Shown here: in pieces, positions 41,494-50,700 of the stretch
How positions within the stretch are numbered: the stretch's first letter is position 1
How the letters are laid out: each line of letters starts with the position of its first letter
Assembly: GCA_002293525.1 (NCBI GenBank)
Contig: DBDJ01000072.1
Span: 166,537 to 230,536 of the forward strand
Origin: Lachnospiraceae bacterium UBA935
GTDB taxonomy: Bacteria > Bacillota > Clostridia > Lachnospirales > Lachnospiraceae
Direction: 5' to 3'
Length of the DNA: 64,000 nt
Program-made: the position numbers and the translations under genes
Notes under the pieces: model-generated
Seen by the model: the letters and a program-made list of their open reading frames with translations, nothing else
What the model was told of the DNA's origin: nothing
Database searches by the model: none

Positions 41494-41911
41494 ATGATAT
41501 TTCCCGACTTTAGGGAGGACGCCCTCATTATTAATAGATCACTTTATCTGACAACTACCGATAAATAATAGTTGTCAGCATCTGAACTAATAGACTGTCT
41601 TGAAATTTCAGACTAAACGCATCATAAATCTGCCCATCAAAAAATATCTTTTGGTTTGTTTCTTCATGCACGGATATGTAATCAAATATCTTCCCGTTTC
41701 TCATCCGTCTGTCTCAGGTATTCTCTGTTTTAGTTCCACACTGCTGACACGTTCGAAAAGCATAAAATTGCTTGTAGCATATCTCCGCATCATGAGCAGA
41801 ACGGGCGGTACCATCACTGATACCGCCCGTTCTGCCTAATCATCATTCAAAGAACACTACAAACCCCGACGCTTCCCCTATCAGAATGGGGTTCGTATAA
41901 TCATGATATAG
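41494..41911. other. Gene-free spacer with a perfect 15-bp inverted repeat
   Basis: GCAGAACGGGCGGTA (41796-41810) and TACCGCCCGTTCTGC (41821-41835) form a perfect stem, likely a bidirectional terminator. The remaining spacer holds no supported gene; a weak 79-codon frame at 41600 has no ribosome-binding site and ends inside the inverted repeat. Confidence 0.7.
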
Positions 41912-41995
41912 TGCGGAAGATGGGACTTGAACCCACACGATGTAACCACCACAAGATCCTTAGTCTTGCTCGTCTGCCAGTTCCGACACTTCCGC
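41912..41995 (-). tRNA. tRNA-Leu (anticodon AAG)
   Basis: On the minus strand the 7-bp acceptor stem is GCGGAAG / CTTCCGC with discriminator A. The D-arm contains GGCAGACGAG, the anticodon stem CAAGA / TCTTG encloses the loop CTAAGGA, and the TPsiC arm has GGTTCAAGTCC. The long variable arm makes it class II and Leu-type. Loop positions 34-36 read AAG, decoding CUU. CCA is not encoded. Confidence 0.93.
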
Positions 41996-42109
41996 ATATT
42001 CGCCACGAATAGGATAATACCATTTTAAGACGTAAAAGTCAATAGAATTTGATCACTTTTCAACCCTTTTCAACCACTTTTGACCTTTTCAGACCTTTTC
42101 ACAAAGCTT

Positions 42110-43039
42110 CTACATAAAGCTAATAATTTCCTGCTCTGGAGCCTGGGTTTTTTCTACTGACAGCGCATGGAGGACAGGTCCTACACCTTTATAGTCGGGC
42201 CAATATTCTTTTGTAACAGCGGCGGTCACCTTAACCCAGTCCCGTTCGGCAAGTGTGGCTGAACGATCGTATTTACAGACAAAACCTAAAAAAGCCATGT
42301 CATCCGCACAGCAAGTCATCGCCATCCGGCCCGGTACGAAATAACCCTGCGGAAATCCTTCCGGCTTGAGCACCAGTGCCTTAAATACCACCCTCTTGCT
42401 TAGATACCGCTCAATATGTTCCAGCGAGTCCAGATACCAGATGCCATATCCCTGATTATCCAGAACAAGGATATCCTGTTCGAGATCATAAGGCAGATCT
42501 TCTTCAAACATCGCATCCATCTCACCGTTTTCATCCTCAAAAACAATCTCGGCAGACTGGTTGATCGCCTTGACGTTCCGTTTGTATATATTGAGGTCAG
42601 CGATTCCCCCGGCACGGTTAAAAACTATTAGGTCTGACTTCCGTAGCATCTCTGCCAACAAGGACTTCATATTCGTAAAATAAAGAGGAAATGTAGAAGC
42701 ATCTATCAGCGTAATCTGCTGTTCCACCCGCCAATGCCACGGAAACATCAGCTTCTTATAATTCCACATGCCGTTGTATTCAATAACAATCCGCTCCGGC
42801 TTATGTTTCTTTTCTAATTCCAGCAGATGCACAGAATCAAGCTGGTTTTCCTCGGTAATGAGTTCCACTTCGGTACGAGACTGCTTTAAAAGACCTACGT
42901 CATATTCCGTCTCGCCCTCTTCACAAAGTAATAAAAGAGATTTCCCCTTAGTACGGAAATAAGGCTGCGTCAGCGTATATTGAATGAACTCTGTCTTGCC
43001 GCTGTCCAAAAAACCGTTGATTACATATACCGGTATCAT
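42110..43039 (-). CDS. CobW-like GTPase fused to a DUF1980-like domain
   Basis: A 309-residue protein. The N-terminal G3E/CobW-type P-loop is N-G-F-L-D-S-G-K-T-E, with a guanine-specificity-like motif in V-F-N-R-A. The CxCC metal motif typical of CobW chaperones is absent. The C-terminal ~90 residues (Y-F-V-P-G-R-M-A-M-T-C-C-A-D-D, then W-V-K-V-T) resemble the cysteine-containing C-terminal domain of the TIGR03943/DUF1980 family (YcgQ-like), which is usually a separate gene next to a permease. It starts 1 base after the stop of the upstream CobW gene. It may deliver or sense zinc or another metal; this is inferred. Confidence 0.75.
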   Translation of the reverse strand: MIPVYVINGFLDSGKTEFIQYTLTQPYFRTKGKSLLLLCEEGETEYDVGLLKQSRTEVELITEENQLDSVHLLELEKKHKPERIVIEYNGMWNYKKLMFPWHWRVEQQITLIDASTFPLYFTNMKSLLAEMLRKSDLIVFNRAGGIADLNIYKRNVKAINQSAEIVFEDENGEMDAMFEEDLPYDLEQDILVLDNQGYGIWYLDSLEHIERYLSKRVVFKALVLKPEGFPQGYFVPGRMAMTCCADDMAFLGFVCKYDRSATLAERDWVKVTAAVTKEYWPDYKGVGPVLHALSVEKTQAPEQEIISFM

Positions 43040-43040
43040 T

Positions 43041-44150
43041 TCAGTCTTTTCCTTCCTTTTTCCACAATGCCTCCAGCTTCTCCGATTGAAGCCTTGTTCC
43101 GATGACGCAGATTTTGCCGGTTACATCTACATTGCCGGCTCGGATCACTCCTTCTCCTGGAACATAGTCAAAAGCAAGCCATATCCCGTCATCGGAAGCA
43201 ACTGTGCCTTTGGCACGCAGAACCGTTCCATATGCGGTTTCATCCTCCAGCTGCTTCAATATTTCTTCCAGTTCTTCTTTCTCATAATGAACCGGAGTCT
43301 CCAAGCCAAAACCGTCAAATACCTCTTCGGCATGATGATGTTCGTGATCGTGGCCATGTTCGTGATCGTGGCCATGTTCGTGATCGTGGCTGTGAGCATG
43401 GGCATGATCACAATTATGGTCATGCTCGTGCCTGCATCCATGGCCGCTACAAGTACATTGCCCATCATGGACATGATCATTCTGCAATTCTTTCATCATA
43501 ACCTGCATTTCATATTCCAGGTCTTTCGCATTTTCCATAGTATCCAGAATAGCCTGCCCGTCCAACTGATCCCAAGGCGTGGTGATGATAGCCGCCTTGG
43601 GATTGTATTCCCGTAACAGAGCCACACACTGGGTCAGTTTCTCTTCACTGATCTTGTCCGTTCTGCTAAGCACGATAGTTCCCGCATGCATGATCTGATC
43701 CGTAAAGAATTCACCGAAATTCTTAACATACAGACGGCATTTTGTCGCATCCACTACTGACACGGCACTGTTTAACACTGCCCTCTTGGCAGCCGCTTCC
43801 TCGTGGTTCAACGTCTGTTGATCAATAATATTCTGCACCGCTTTCCTGACATCCGAAAGCTTCCCGACACCCGACGGCTCAATCAATATCCGATCGGGTG
43901 TATAGACTGCCATCACTTCTTTTAAAGAAGCGCCAAAATCGCCTACCAAGGAACAACAGATACAGCCCGAATTCATTTCTTTGATTTCTATCCCTGAATC
44001 CTTTAAGAATCCGCTGTCAATGCCAATCTCCCCGAATTCGTTTTCAATCAGGACTGTCTTGGTATTGCTCAATGCTTCATTCAGCAGTTTTTTAATCAGA
44101 GTGGTCTTCCCAGCTCCCAAAAATCCGGAAACAATATCTATTTTAATCAT
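43041..44150 (-). CDS. CobW/ZNG-family metal-chaperone GTPase with His-rich stretch
   Basis: A 369-residue G3E GTPase. Walker A is G-F-L-G-A-G-K-T-T and the metal motif is G-C-I-C-C-S (CxCC). The E-P-S-G-V-G segment and S-R-T-D-K (GTP specificity) are also present. A long His-rich linker (residues ~225-275) repeats HDHEHGHDHE. A CobW C-terminal domain follows. Such proteins insert zinc or other metals into client enzymes. The His run suggests zinc storage or sensing. It has its own promoter and is coupled to the CobW-DUF1980 fusion. Confidence 0.9.
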   Translation of the reverse strand: MIKIDIVSGFLGAGKTTLIKKLLNEALSNTKTVLIENEFGEIGIDSGFLKDSGIEIKEMNSGCICCSLVGDFGASLKEVMAVYTPDRILIEPSGVGKLSDVRKAVQNIIDQQTLNHEEAAAKRAVLNSAVSVVDATKCRLYVKNFGEFFTDQIMHAGTIVLSRTDKISEEKLTQCVALLREYNPKAAIITTPWDQLDGQAILDTMENAKDLEYEMQVMMKELQNDHVHDGQCTCSGHGCRHEHDHNCDHAHAHSHDHEHGHDHEHGHDHEHHHAEEVFDGFGLETPVHYEKEELEEILKQLEDETAYGTVLRAKGTVASDDGIWLAFDYVPGEGVIRAGNVDVTGKICVIGTRLQSEKLEALWKKEGKD

Positions 44151-44199
44151 AGCAACCTCATTCGCAATGCTTTAATTATAGTTTGATTTTTCTCTCCTC

Positions 44200-44228
44200 A
44201 TTATAATCAGTTTATGAATCAAAGTCAA
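44200..44228 (-). promoter_or_regulatory. SigmaA promoter of the CobW operon
   Basis: On the minus strand TTGACT (44223-44228), 17-base spacer, TATAAT (44200-44205). GAGG lies before the ATG. No convincing Zur box was recognised. Confidence 0.75.
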
Positions 44229-44234
44229 ATTAGC

Positions 44235-44282
44235 GCGATGATTTGGGTTTGCTTAAATGCGATGATTTGGGTTTGCTTGAAT
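44235..44282. repeat. Two 24-bp tandem repeats
   Basis: GCGATGATTTGGGTTTGCTT followed by (A/G)AAT, present twice in tandem between the CobW promoter and the end of the lipase gene. Confidence 0.85.
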
Positions 44283-44293
44283 TTGAATTATAT

Positions 44294-45679
44294 TTATTTC
44301 AAAAGAATGTGTTCGGTGACGAAATATTCACAGGATTCATATGCACTGGCTGCCTTATCCAATCCCTCAGCCATCTTAAAAAGCAGGTCGGCCTGCTGGT
44401 TGATATTCTTTGCTGCCCCTAGCAATTTGTTGGCGCTTGGCAGCCAGGAGATTTCATATTCAACCGCATAGATAAGCTCCTTCGCTGTCTGTCCTATCTC
44501 CTCCGCTATTCTTTCTACTTCTAATGCTGTCTGCCCCAGCTTGCCCGCCGATCCGGCCAGGTGTTTCGGGTTTACTGCATAGATGATGCCTTTTCCTGAT
44601 TCAACCAGCCAGAGTGCTTCCATGAAGCGAAAGCCATCTTGGGAAAATAGTGACATAACCACAGACGGTAGGCCTGATTTCAGAAAATCAACCCAGTCTG
44701 ACACAGTTAGTTCCTCGTCGTTCATCCCGGTTTTTCTTTCCCCTCCCAGCTCCATAAGCTGCATTACGACAGCCGCACACCCTGCCCGATCTTCCGGCGC
44801 AAGCGACATGATTTCATCTGACAATCTTTGTGCAAACAATCCCCATTCCTTCTGCCCTCCGGTGACATAATTACTCTGCCCTTGAAAAACAAGCTCTCCT
44901 TGCCGGTTCACAGTCGCAAACATATTTTTGATATCATGATAACCGGCAATATCATGCTTTTTCACCGGCGTGTGCAGATAACGGATATGATCTTCCGGAA
45001 CAAGGGAATGGCCCAAAACATTTATGAAATCATTTTCTCCGTAGATTCCGTACAGTTTATTCCGTCTTTCCTCATATTCGCTGTTATCGTATCTTTTCTT
45101 CCATTTCAGTACTGCTGCCTCTGAAAATCCCTGTCCGTCTACCGAATAGCACCTGTCAATCAGTTCGTTGTAGGTAGTTTCCATTGTCACGTACTGGGCT
45201 TTGTTGCCGCCTTTGGAATGCCCGGTTACAATAATCCGGTGGCTTTCCGTAAAACCGCCCCGGTCCACAACCTGTTCAAAATAGGATAATGCACGCTGCT
45301 GCTGGATGGTTGATGCTTCCGTCATCCCCAGGCCGTTATCCATCCATTCACCGTCCCCCGTCCCGCGGAAGACGACGTAAACCGTATCGGTACCGGTTTC
45401 CTGAAAGATACAGGCCTGGGTTCCGCTGTCAAAGCCCATATTCGCGCTTTGGGCACTGATCTGAAGTTCTCCTAAGGAGGAGTTTCCTTCCACAGCTTTA
45501 CTCAGGATCTCATATTCTCCATGAAAATCCCCGCCCGGCCCGTAATCCGGAAGACCGGACAGGTCTTTTAAGATATCCTGCAATTCCTGGCCATCCTTAG
45601 CATCATGATAGTTCAGATACATAAAAGTATCCAGCAGCAGGCTGATTTCTGATTCCGACAGCCGGTTTTCTGCATTCAT
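44294..45679 (-). CDS. Lipase-like DUF2974 protein, candidate type VII effector
   Basis: A 461-residue alpha/beta hydrolase. V-F-R-G-T-G-D-G lies at the oxyanion region, and the nucleophile elbow V-T-G-H-S155-K-G-G-N-K resembles DUF2974/class-3-lipase-like domains. A possible catalytic Asp is in Y-G-E-N-D-F and a His in D-H-I-R-Y or K-H-D-I. The last ~90 residues are a long helical segment rich in Ala and Glu (LGQTALEVERIAEEIGQTAK) that recalls a WXG100/LXG-type helix. It is the last gene of the cluster encoding four WXG100 proteins, YukD and EssC. I infer a secreted effector; no immunity gene is evident. Confidence 0.75.
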   Translation of the reverse strand: MNAENRLSESEISLLLDTFMYLNYHDAKDGQELQDILKDLSGLPDYGPGGDFHGEYEILSKAVEGNSSLGELQISAQSANMGFDSGTQACIFQETGTDTVYVVFRGTGDGEWMDNGLGMTEASTIQQQRALSYFEQVVDRGGFTESHRIIVTGHSKGGNKAQYVTMETTYNELIDRCYSVDGQGFSEAAVLKWKKRYDNSEYEERRNKLYGIYGENDFINVLGHSLVPEDHIRYLHTPVKKHDIAGYHDIKNMFATVNRQGELVFQGQSNYVTGGQKEWGLFAQRLSDEIMSLAPEDRAGCAAVVMQLMELGGERKTGMNDEELTVSDWVDFLKSGLPSVVMSLFSQDGFRFMEALWLVESGKGIIYAVNPKHLAGSAGKLGQTALEVERIAEEIGQTAKELIYAVEYEISWLPSANKLLGAAKNINQQADLLFKMAEGLDKAASAYESCEYFVTEHILLK

Positions 45680-45699
45680 AAATAACCCAGCCCCTAAGC

Positions 45700-46014
45700 T
45701 TACGAAAGAACCGTGACAGCAAGCGTGCTGCCCTCTTCCATATTGGCTGCTTCTGCTGTCCGGTAATGTCCGGCCATCTCTTGGAGGTCACTCACATGCT
45801 CCTGGATCATCCGGTGCAGCTTGTCCATGTCACTCTGCAAAGCTCCGAACCGGCTGCTGTATATCCGGGCTGCTTCGCCTTGCCATACTCCTTTCAGTCC
45901 GTTCACCGTTCTAACCATTTCATCCGTTAGGCTTTTAATCTTATTGCCGGCTGCGCTGAATTCCGATGATGTTTCCAATAGTTTTTCAGGGGTTACTTTT
46001 AATGTGCCTTCCAT
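45700..46014 (-). CDS. WXG100-family protein
   Basis: A 104-residue helical hairpin protein with the turn G-V-W44-Q-G between two long helices, the WXG100 signature. It has no signal peptide, as expected for type VII substrates. It lies directly upstream of the lipase-like gene, and may be its export partner. Confidence 0.88.
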   Translation of the reverse strand: MEGTLKVTPEKLLETSSEFSAAGNKIKSLTDEMVRTVNGLKGVWQGEAARIYSSRFGALQSDMDKLHRMIQEHVSDLQEMAGHYRTAEAANMEEGSTLAVTVLS

Positions 46015-46031
46015 AATGCTTCTCTCCCTCC

Positions 46032-46331
46032 CTAATGTGCCTTACTTGCTGCAATCTCCATGTTTTTCTGCTCTGCCTGCTCATACTTTGCAGCAATCTG
46101 CTGCAGCGCCTGAACATACCTTCCGATTAACTGAGAAAATTCTTCCATGTGCCCCTTATCCCGCAAAAACGAACCCCTAAAACTATCCTTTGCCCGGCCT
46201 TCCCACATTGTTCCTAAATGCTGCTCCTTGGCCTCCAACAGTAATATCTGGTTTTTTAACTGGCTGTTAAGCTGATGGATCCGCTCAGCCTCTTGCCTTA
46301 ACTGTCCGGCTGTTACCTGAATTATACCCAT
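46032..46331 (-). CDS. WXG100-family protein
   Basis: 99 residues with T-M-W43-E-G in the turn. The start at 46331 (MGIIQVTAGQ) follows AAAGGAGGG; the open frame upstream consists of short tandem repeats and is not coding. The C-terminal helix ends Q-K-N-M-E-I-A-A-S-K-A-H. It is similar in size to its neighbours and probably forms a hetero- or homodimer for type VII export. Confidence 0.88.
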   Translation of the reverse strand: MGIIQVTAGQLRQEAERIHQLNSQLKNQILLLEAKEQHLGTMWEGRAKDSFRGSFLRDKGHMEEFSQLIGRYVQALQQIAAKYEQAEQKNMEIAASKAH

Positions 46332-46344
46332 GAACCCTCCTTTA

Positions 46345-46425
46345 CCAAACCCTTTCTGAACCCTAACCTGAACCTTTACTGAACCGTTTGAACCTTGACT
46401 GAACCTTGACTGAACCTTGACCCAA
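46345..46425. repeat. CTGAACCTTGA-type short repeats
   Basis: Several imperfect copies of TGAACCTT(GA) lie upstream of the second WXG100 gene. They are non-coding. Confidence 0.75.
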
Positions 46426-46471
46426 ATACGTCCCAAAACATTTACTGAATATTCCATAGAATCTAATAAAA

Positions 46472-46783
46472 CTAATATGATTTTTTCTCACGCACCGTTA
46501 TAATCGCTTTCTGCTCTGCCTCATAGATTTTCTGTACCTGATTCCCGATCTCCATGGCGGCAGCATTAACCGCAACCGCCTCCTGATAAATCTGATCATA
46601 TAAAAGCCTGAGTTTTTTGCAGAAAGCTTCAGACGCTTCCCCTTCCCAGTTCTTCCCAACATCTGCCAGTACTAAAAAGACATCTTCTGTTGCAGCATCT
46701 TTAAGCATATCTGATAATACTTCCAACGTTTTTACCGCTTTCAGAGCCTGCTGAAAATTGATTTTCAAAATCTTCCCCGTCAT
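46472..46783 (-). CDS. WXG100-family protein
   Basis: 103 residues, helix-turn-helix with N-W46-E-G-E-A in the turn and a C-terminal helix ending K-A-I-I-T-V-R-E-K-K-S-Y. It is one of four paralogues in this cluster, and the sequence is well diverged from the others, suggesting different export partners. Confidence 0.87.
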   Translation of the reverse strand: MTGKILKINFQQALKAVKTLEVLSDMLKDAATEDVFLVLADVGKNWEGEASEAFCKKLRLLYDQIYQEAVAVNAAAMEIGNQVQKIYEAEQKAIITVREKKSY

Positions 46784-46833
46784 TGGTCTCCATTTTTAAG
46801 CCCATAGAACAGGCCTTTATAATATTACGCCTC

Positions 46834-46986
46834 ATAGAATAACAAGCCTTACAGAATAACAAGCCTTACAGAATAACAAGCCTTATAGAATAACAAGCCT
46901 TATAGAATAACAAGCCTTATAGAATATTAAGTCGTACAGAATATTAAGACTTTCAGAATATTAAGATTATCAGAGTATTAAACTAT
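46834..46986. repeat. Nine-unit 17-bp tandem array inside the type VII cluster
   Basis: Nine consecutive 17-bp units start at 46834, the first five reading A(T/C)AGAATAACAAGCCTT and the last four drifting to A(C)AGAATATTAAG. The last unit contains the stop codon of the WXG100 gene at 46983. There are no spacers, so it is not a CRISPR array. Confidence 0.92.
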
Positions 46987-47282
46987 AGAACCGCTATCAG
47001 TTCCATTACTTTTCTTTCACAGCTTTCGTAGACTGAAGAAATCTGCTCCAGCTTTCCTATCAGATTTTCCGTGCTTTTTTTCAGGCTCTCCACTTGTTCC
47101 CATGTCCTGTCTAGGTTGCGGAAAAAGATTATTTTGGCTTCCCCTGTCCAAAATCCCTGCGAATAGGATAAAGCCGCCTCCCCCATCTCCATAGACCGGT
47201 ACAAATCCGATAGATATTGACGCAAAGATACTATATTTTGTTCCAATATCAAGGTATTAACACTAAGAACCCATTCTGTCAT
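46983..47282 (-). CDS. WXG100-family protein
   Basis: 99 residues from the ATG at 47282, with the turn G-F-W45-T-G-E-A. Upstream in-frame ATGs at 47303 and 47312 also exist. The 47282 start puts the Trp at position 45, as in the other three paralogues (43-46). The stop codon lies in the tandem array. Confidence 0.83.
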   Translation of the reverse strand: MTEWVLSVNTLILEQNIVSLRQYLSDLYRSMEMGEAALSYSQGFWTGEAKIIFFRNLDRTWEQVESLKKSTENLIGKLEQISSVYESCERKVMELIAVL

Positions 47283-47464
47283 TTTGCTTTCGCGCCTTTC
47301 CATGTCAAACATAATTACTGTCTTACCTAATAGTAAAACTTGATTGCTGACTTACCTTTAATAAAACTTGATACCGCCTATCTGTATAAGTGATTTAACT
47401 ACTATATTATAATATGGGATTTTATCAAAACATTAGATTTTAGTATCTTTCTCTGGCAATTAAA

Positions 47465-47710
47465 CTATATTAATAACAGCCTCGTGCCTTCCGCGATTCC
47501 TTGTTCTGCTAACGAACCATCCCTATTCAGGATAATCCCCTTTCCAATGTCACAAAGCCAAAACTCCTCTTCACCATGCAGCTCAGCCGCTTCAGCTTCG
47601 GCGATCTGACTATTTATTTCTGACACGATCCGCTTGACCGGCTTATCGTCATCCAGCAAAAAATCGTAAGTACGGTTGATCACCGGCACAAATACGTCAA
47701 TTAGTATCAC
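47465..47710 (-). CDS. YukD/EsaB-like ubiquitin-fold protein
   Basis: An 81-residue protein that starts MILIDVFVPVINRTYDFLLD and ends E-G-T-R-L-L-L-I, the pattern of the YukD/EsaB ubiquitin-like family. These proteins are cytosolic accessory factors of type VII secretion. It lies between essC and the WXG100 genes in the same direction. AGGTGTC precedes the ATG. Confidence 0.83.
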   Translation of the reverse strand: MILIDVFVPVINRTYDFLLDDDKPVKRIVSEINSQIAEAEAAELHGEEEFWLCDIGKGIILNRDGSLAEQGIAEGTRLLLI

Positions 47711-47775
47711 ATGACACCTCCATTTAACAAAGATACATAAACAACTACAATACTAACAAACTAAGAAATTGAACT

Positions 47776-50700
47776 TCATATCTCCCTTGTGATAAGAGGA
47801 AGGATTATCCTCTTCGTGCCGCTATATTCTGTCGGCGGAGCCAGGGCAAGTCCTGGCTTTAGAACCTTATTCTGCTCAATATAAGACAAATCGTCAAAAG
47901 ACAAAATCCGCTGCATGGCTATGTTCCCGCCTAGATGCAGCCCGTTTCCATAACCGGTAAATATCCTGAAACCTGAATAGATAGCCGATTCACTTCCCGT
48001 TTCCGGGTTCCATGCTGCAAACCAATAAAGCTCATTCCCGCCACCCTTTTTCCACATATCTTCCACCAGTTCGCCCATTGCCGCTAAACTGTCTTGTGGA
48101 TGATAAACGCGGGCCAGAAAATCATTCAGGTCATCTATCAATACAAAGATACATCCCGGCTTACGATATTCCTGCCGCATATGGCTTGATAATTCTTTCA
48201 GCCAGCTGAATAATTGTGTTTCACTGTTGATACAGAGGGTACTGTCGGGCATCGGGGAGGCTGTTTTATAAGACAAGTCAATATAAACTGTCTGATCTGC
48301 TTGCCCCATCCGGCATATGATATTCAGCAAATTAGTTTTTCCGCTTTTTTTCCTTCCGATAATGATGAAACAGTTTATATCGTGTAACGGGATATCATAT
48401 ATATTTCCGCTTTCCTGTTCATAGCCGACCGGTATGCTTAGTTCACCCTCAGTCACTGTCTCCCTTTGACACTCATACCCAGTCCTGCCGCACCCGTCCG
48501 ACATTTTTCTTTCGGACTCCGTATGTTCCGATACCGACTTCATGAAAAAGTCCAGATCAGGTGTTTCCGGAATCTCCGGAACCGGCTCCGCTATGGCAGC
48601 GAGCGATTTGAGCCTTATTTCCATAGCTTCTTGTGCTATTTTTTCTGAACGGATAAAGTCATTTTCCTCCCCATGTACCAACGCTGTCTGGAACTCCAGC
48701 ACCCCTTTCTCCCCCTTGACGATCCCCCTCCCTTTTATGCCTTCTTCTGGATAAACAGCCGGGCGGCTGACTCGCAGGATCTCACCATATTGATAATAAT
48801 CCCCCATGGTAAGGCAAAGCCTGCAGGCGAAATTATTGGCCAGCTTATCCGGCATTTCATTCATACTGATTCCGGAAACTGTGCATATCAGATAAATCCC
48901 GATATTGCTGCCCTCCGCTGCCAGCTGCATGATAAGATCTTCATATTTATCTTGGGAATGTATCCTGAAACCGGCATAATTGTCAATCACCAGAACAGCG
49001 GCCGGCAGACTCTGCTCTTCCTTCCTGTTCCTTGCTTCCGCGGACAGCTGCTGTCCCGGCTGCCTCAGCTTATGTACAAAGCTGCCGCCGGCAAACTGAT
49101 CCTTGCGCTTTCGCAATTCGTACCGTAAGCGATAAAATATCCGCTCCCATTTATCCGGCTCTTCCCCTGCCGTCCCGGCCGTATGCGGCATGTCGCGAAA
49201 CGAAATAAGCATCCGTGAACTGCAGTCAATCAGATAAAATACAGCTTCCTTTGCAGTACAGCTCTTCATAAGTGAATAAACAACGGTCTGCAGTAAAGTG
49301 CTTTTGCCTGTTGCCGGCCCTCCGCAAAGCAAAATATTACCTTGCCGGCATAAATCCATAGATAAGGTGTACTGCCTTTGTCTGGCCGGGTCGTCACACC
49401 GGCCGACGGTGGCAGAAAACCGTTCTCTTGGCGGCGTGACCTCATTCAGGCTCAATTTCACGGGAAGCGGCGGCAGCCACATTTTATTTCCGTTTATGTA
49501 ACCTGCTTCCTTGCCAAGCTTCTTTAGATGACAAATTATTTTTTGCGCCTGTGTTACAGTGCTTTCTCCTGTCGACCCTGGCTGAAATGCCGGCTTTCCC
49601 GTCCTTGTAATGATTCTCCCTGCCGTCTTGCCAGCTTCGCTCTCCTCCGTATATCCCGCCCCGCCGTAAGCAGCCTGAAACAGCTCAAACACTTCATCAT
49701 TGCCTACCTGCAGAAAACACCTCCCCACCCCGGTCAGTTCCGCGGCATCCGGCCTATGCAGTATATCCATGCTGTCCTGCCGGTCCTGCACCCGTAAGCA
49801 TAATCTGAATCTGGCATTGCTCCAGATATGTTCATCCACTATACCAGCTGGTTTTTGTGTCGCCAGAATCAGATGGATTCCCAGGCTTCTCCCAATCTGG
49901 GCGGCACTGACCAGTTCCTGCATAAACTCCGGTTCTTCCCGCTTTAATTCAGCAAATTCATCCACGACCACAAATAAATGCGGGATACACTCTCCTATTT
50001 TGCCGTTCTTATAAGCAAAAGTATATTGATTGATGTGATTGATGCCGTACCGCTGAAACTGACGCTGACGTCTTTCATTTTCGCTTTTTAAAGAACTGAG
50101 CGCTCTCCGAACCTGGTTGCCTGCCAGATTAGAAACCGCGCCCACCGTATGAGGCAGTTCCGCCAGCAGGTTCCCCATGCCGCCACCCTTAAAATCAATA
50201 ATAAAAAATGCTACATCTTCAGGGGCAAAATGAACAGCCAGCGATAATAAGTAGGTTTGCAGTACTTCACTTTTCCCGGAACCGGTCGTTCCGGCTATCA
50301 AACCGTGCGGGCCATGGTTTTTTTCGTGTATATCCAAGTATAACAGCCGATTTCCCGCTTTCCGTCCGATCGGCACCCTGATGCTTTCATAAATACGGCT
50401 TTTACGCCATTGGCCAGCTATATCCATATCTTCCGGCCTCGACCCGGAAAAAAGCGACAGGAAGGGAACGGCTGACTTTATTTCCCCTTCCATGGCATTT
50501 TCCTTTACCCGGATCCCGGAGAGTCCGCGGGCAAGCTCTTGAGCCATGGCTAATGATAGCTGGTCTAATATCACCCTGTTGGCCCTACCATTCTGTATGA
50601 TTCCAGTAAAATGCCGGTCATTCTGGATAAAATAATTACATTCATTGGGCATGTCTTCCACGGCTTCTTCCAGAAACACCGTCGTCAGCCGCAGTCCCTC

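Noticed and set aside
41600..41839. 79-codon frame after the mgl operon
   Set aside because: No ribosome-binding site; its end is formed by a perfect inverted repeat that looks like a terminator.
46834..46986. CRISPR-like array
   Set aside because: Units of 17 bp follow each other without spacers and drift in sequence, so this is a plain tandem repeat. No cas genes are in the window.
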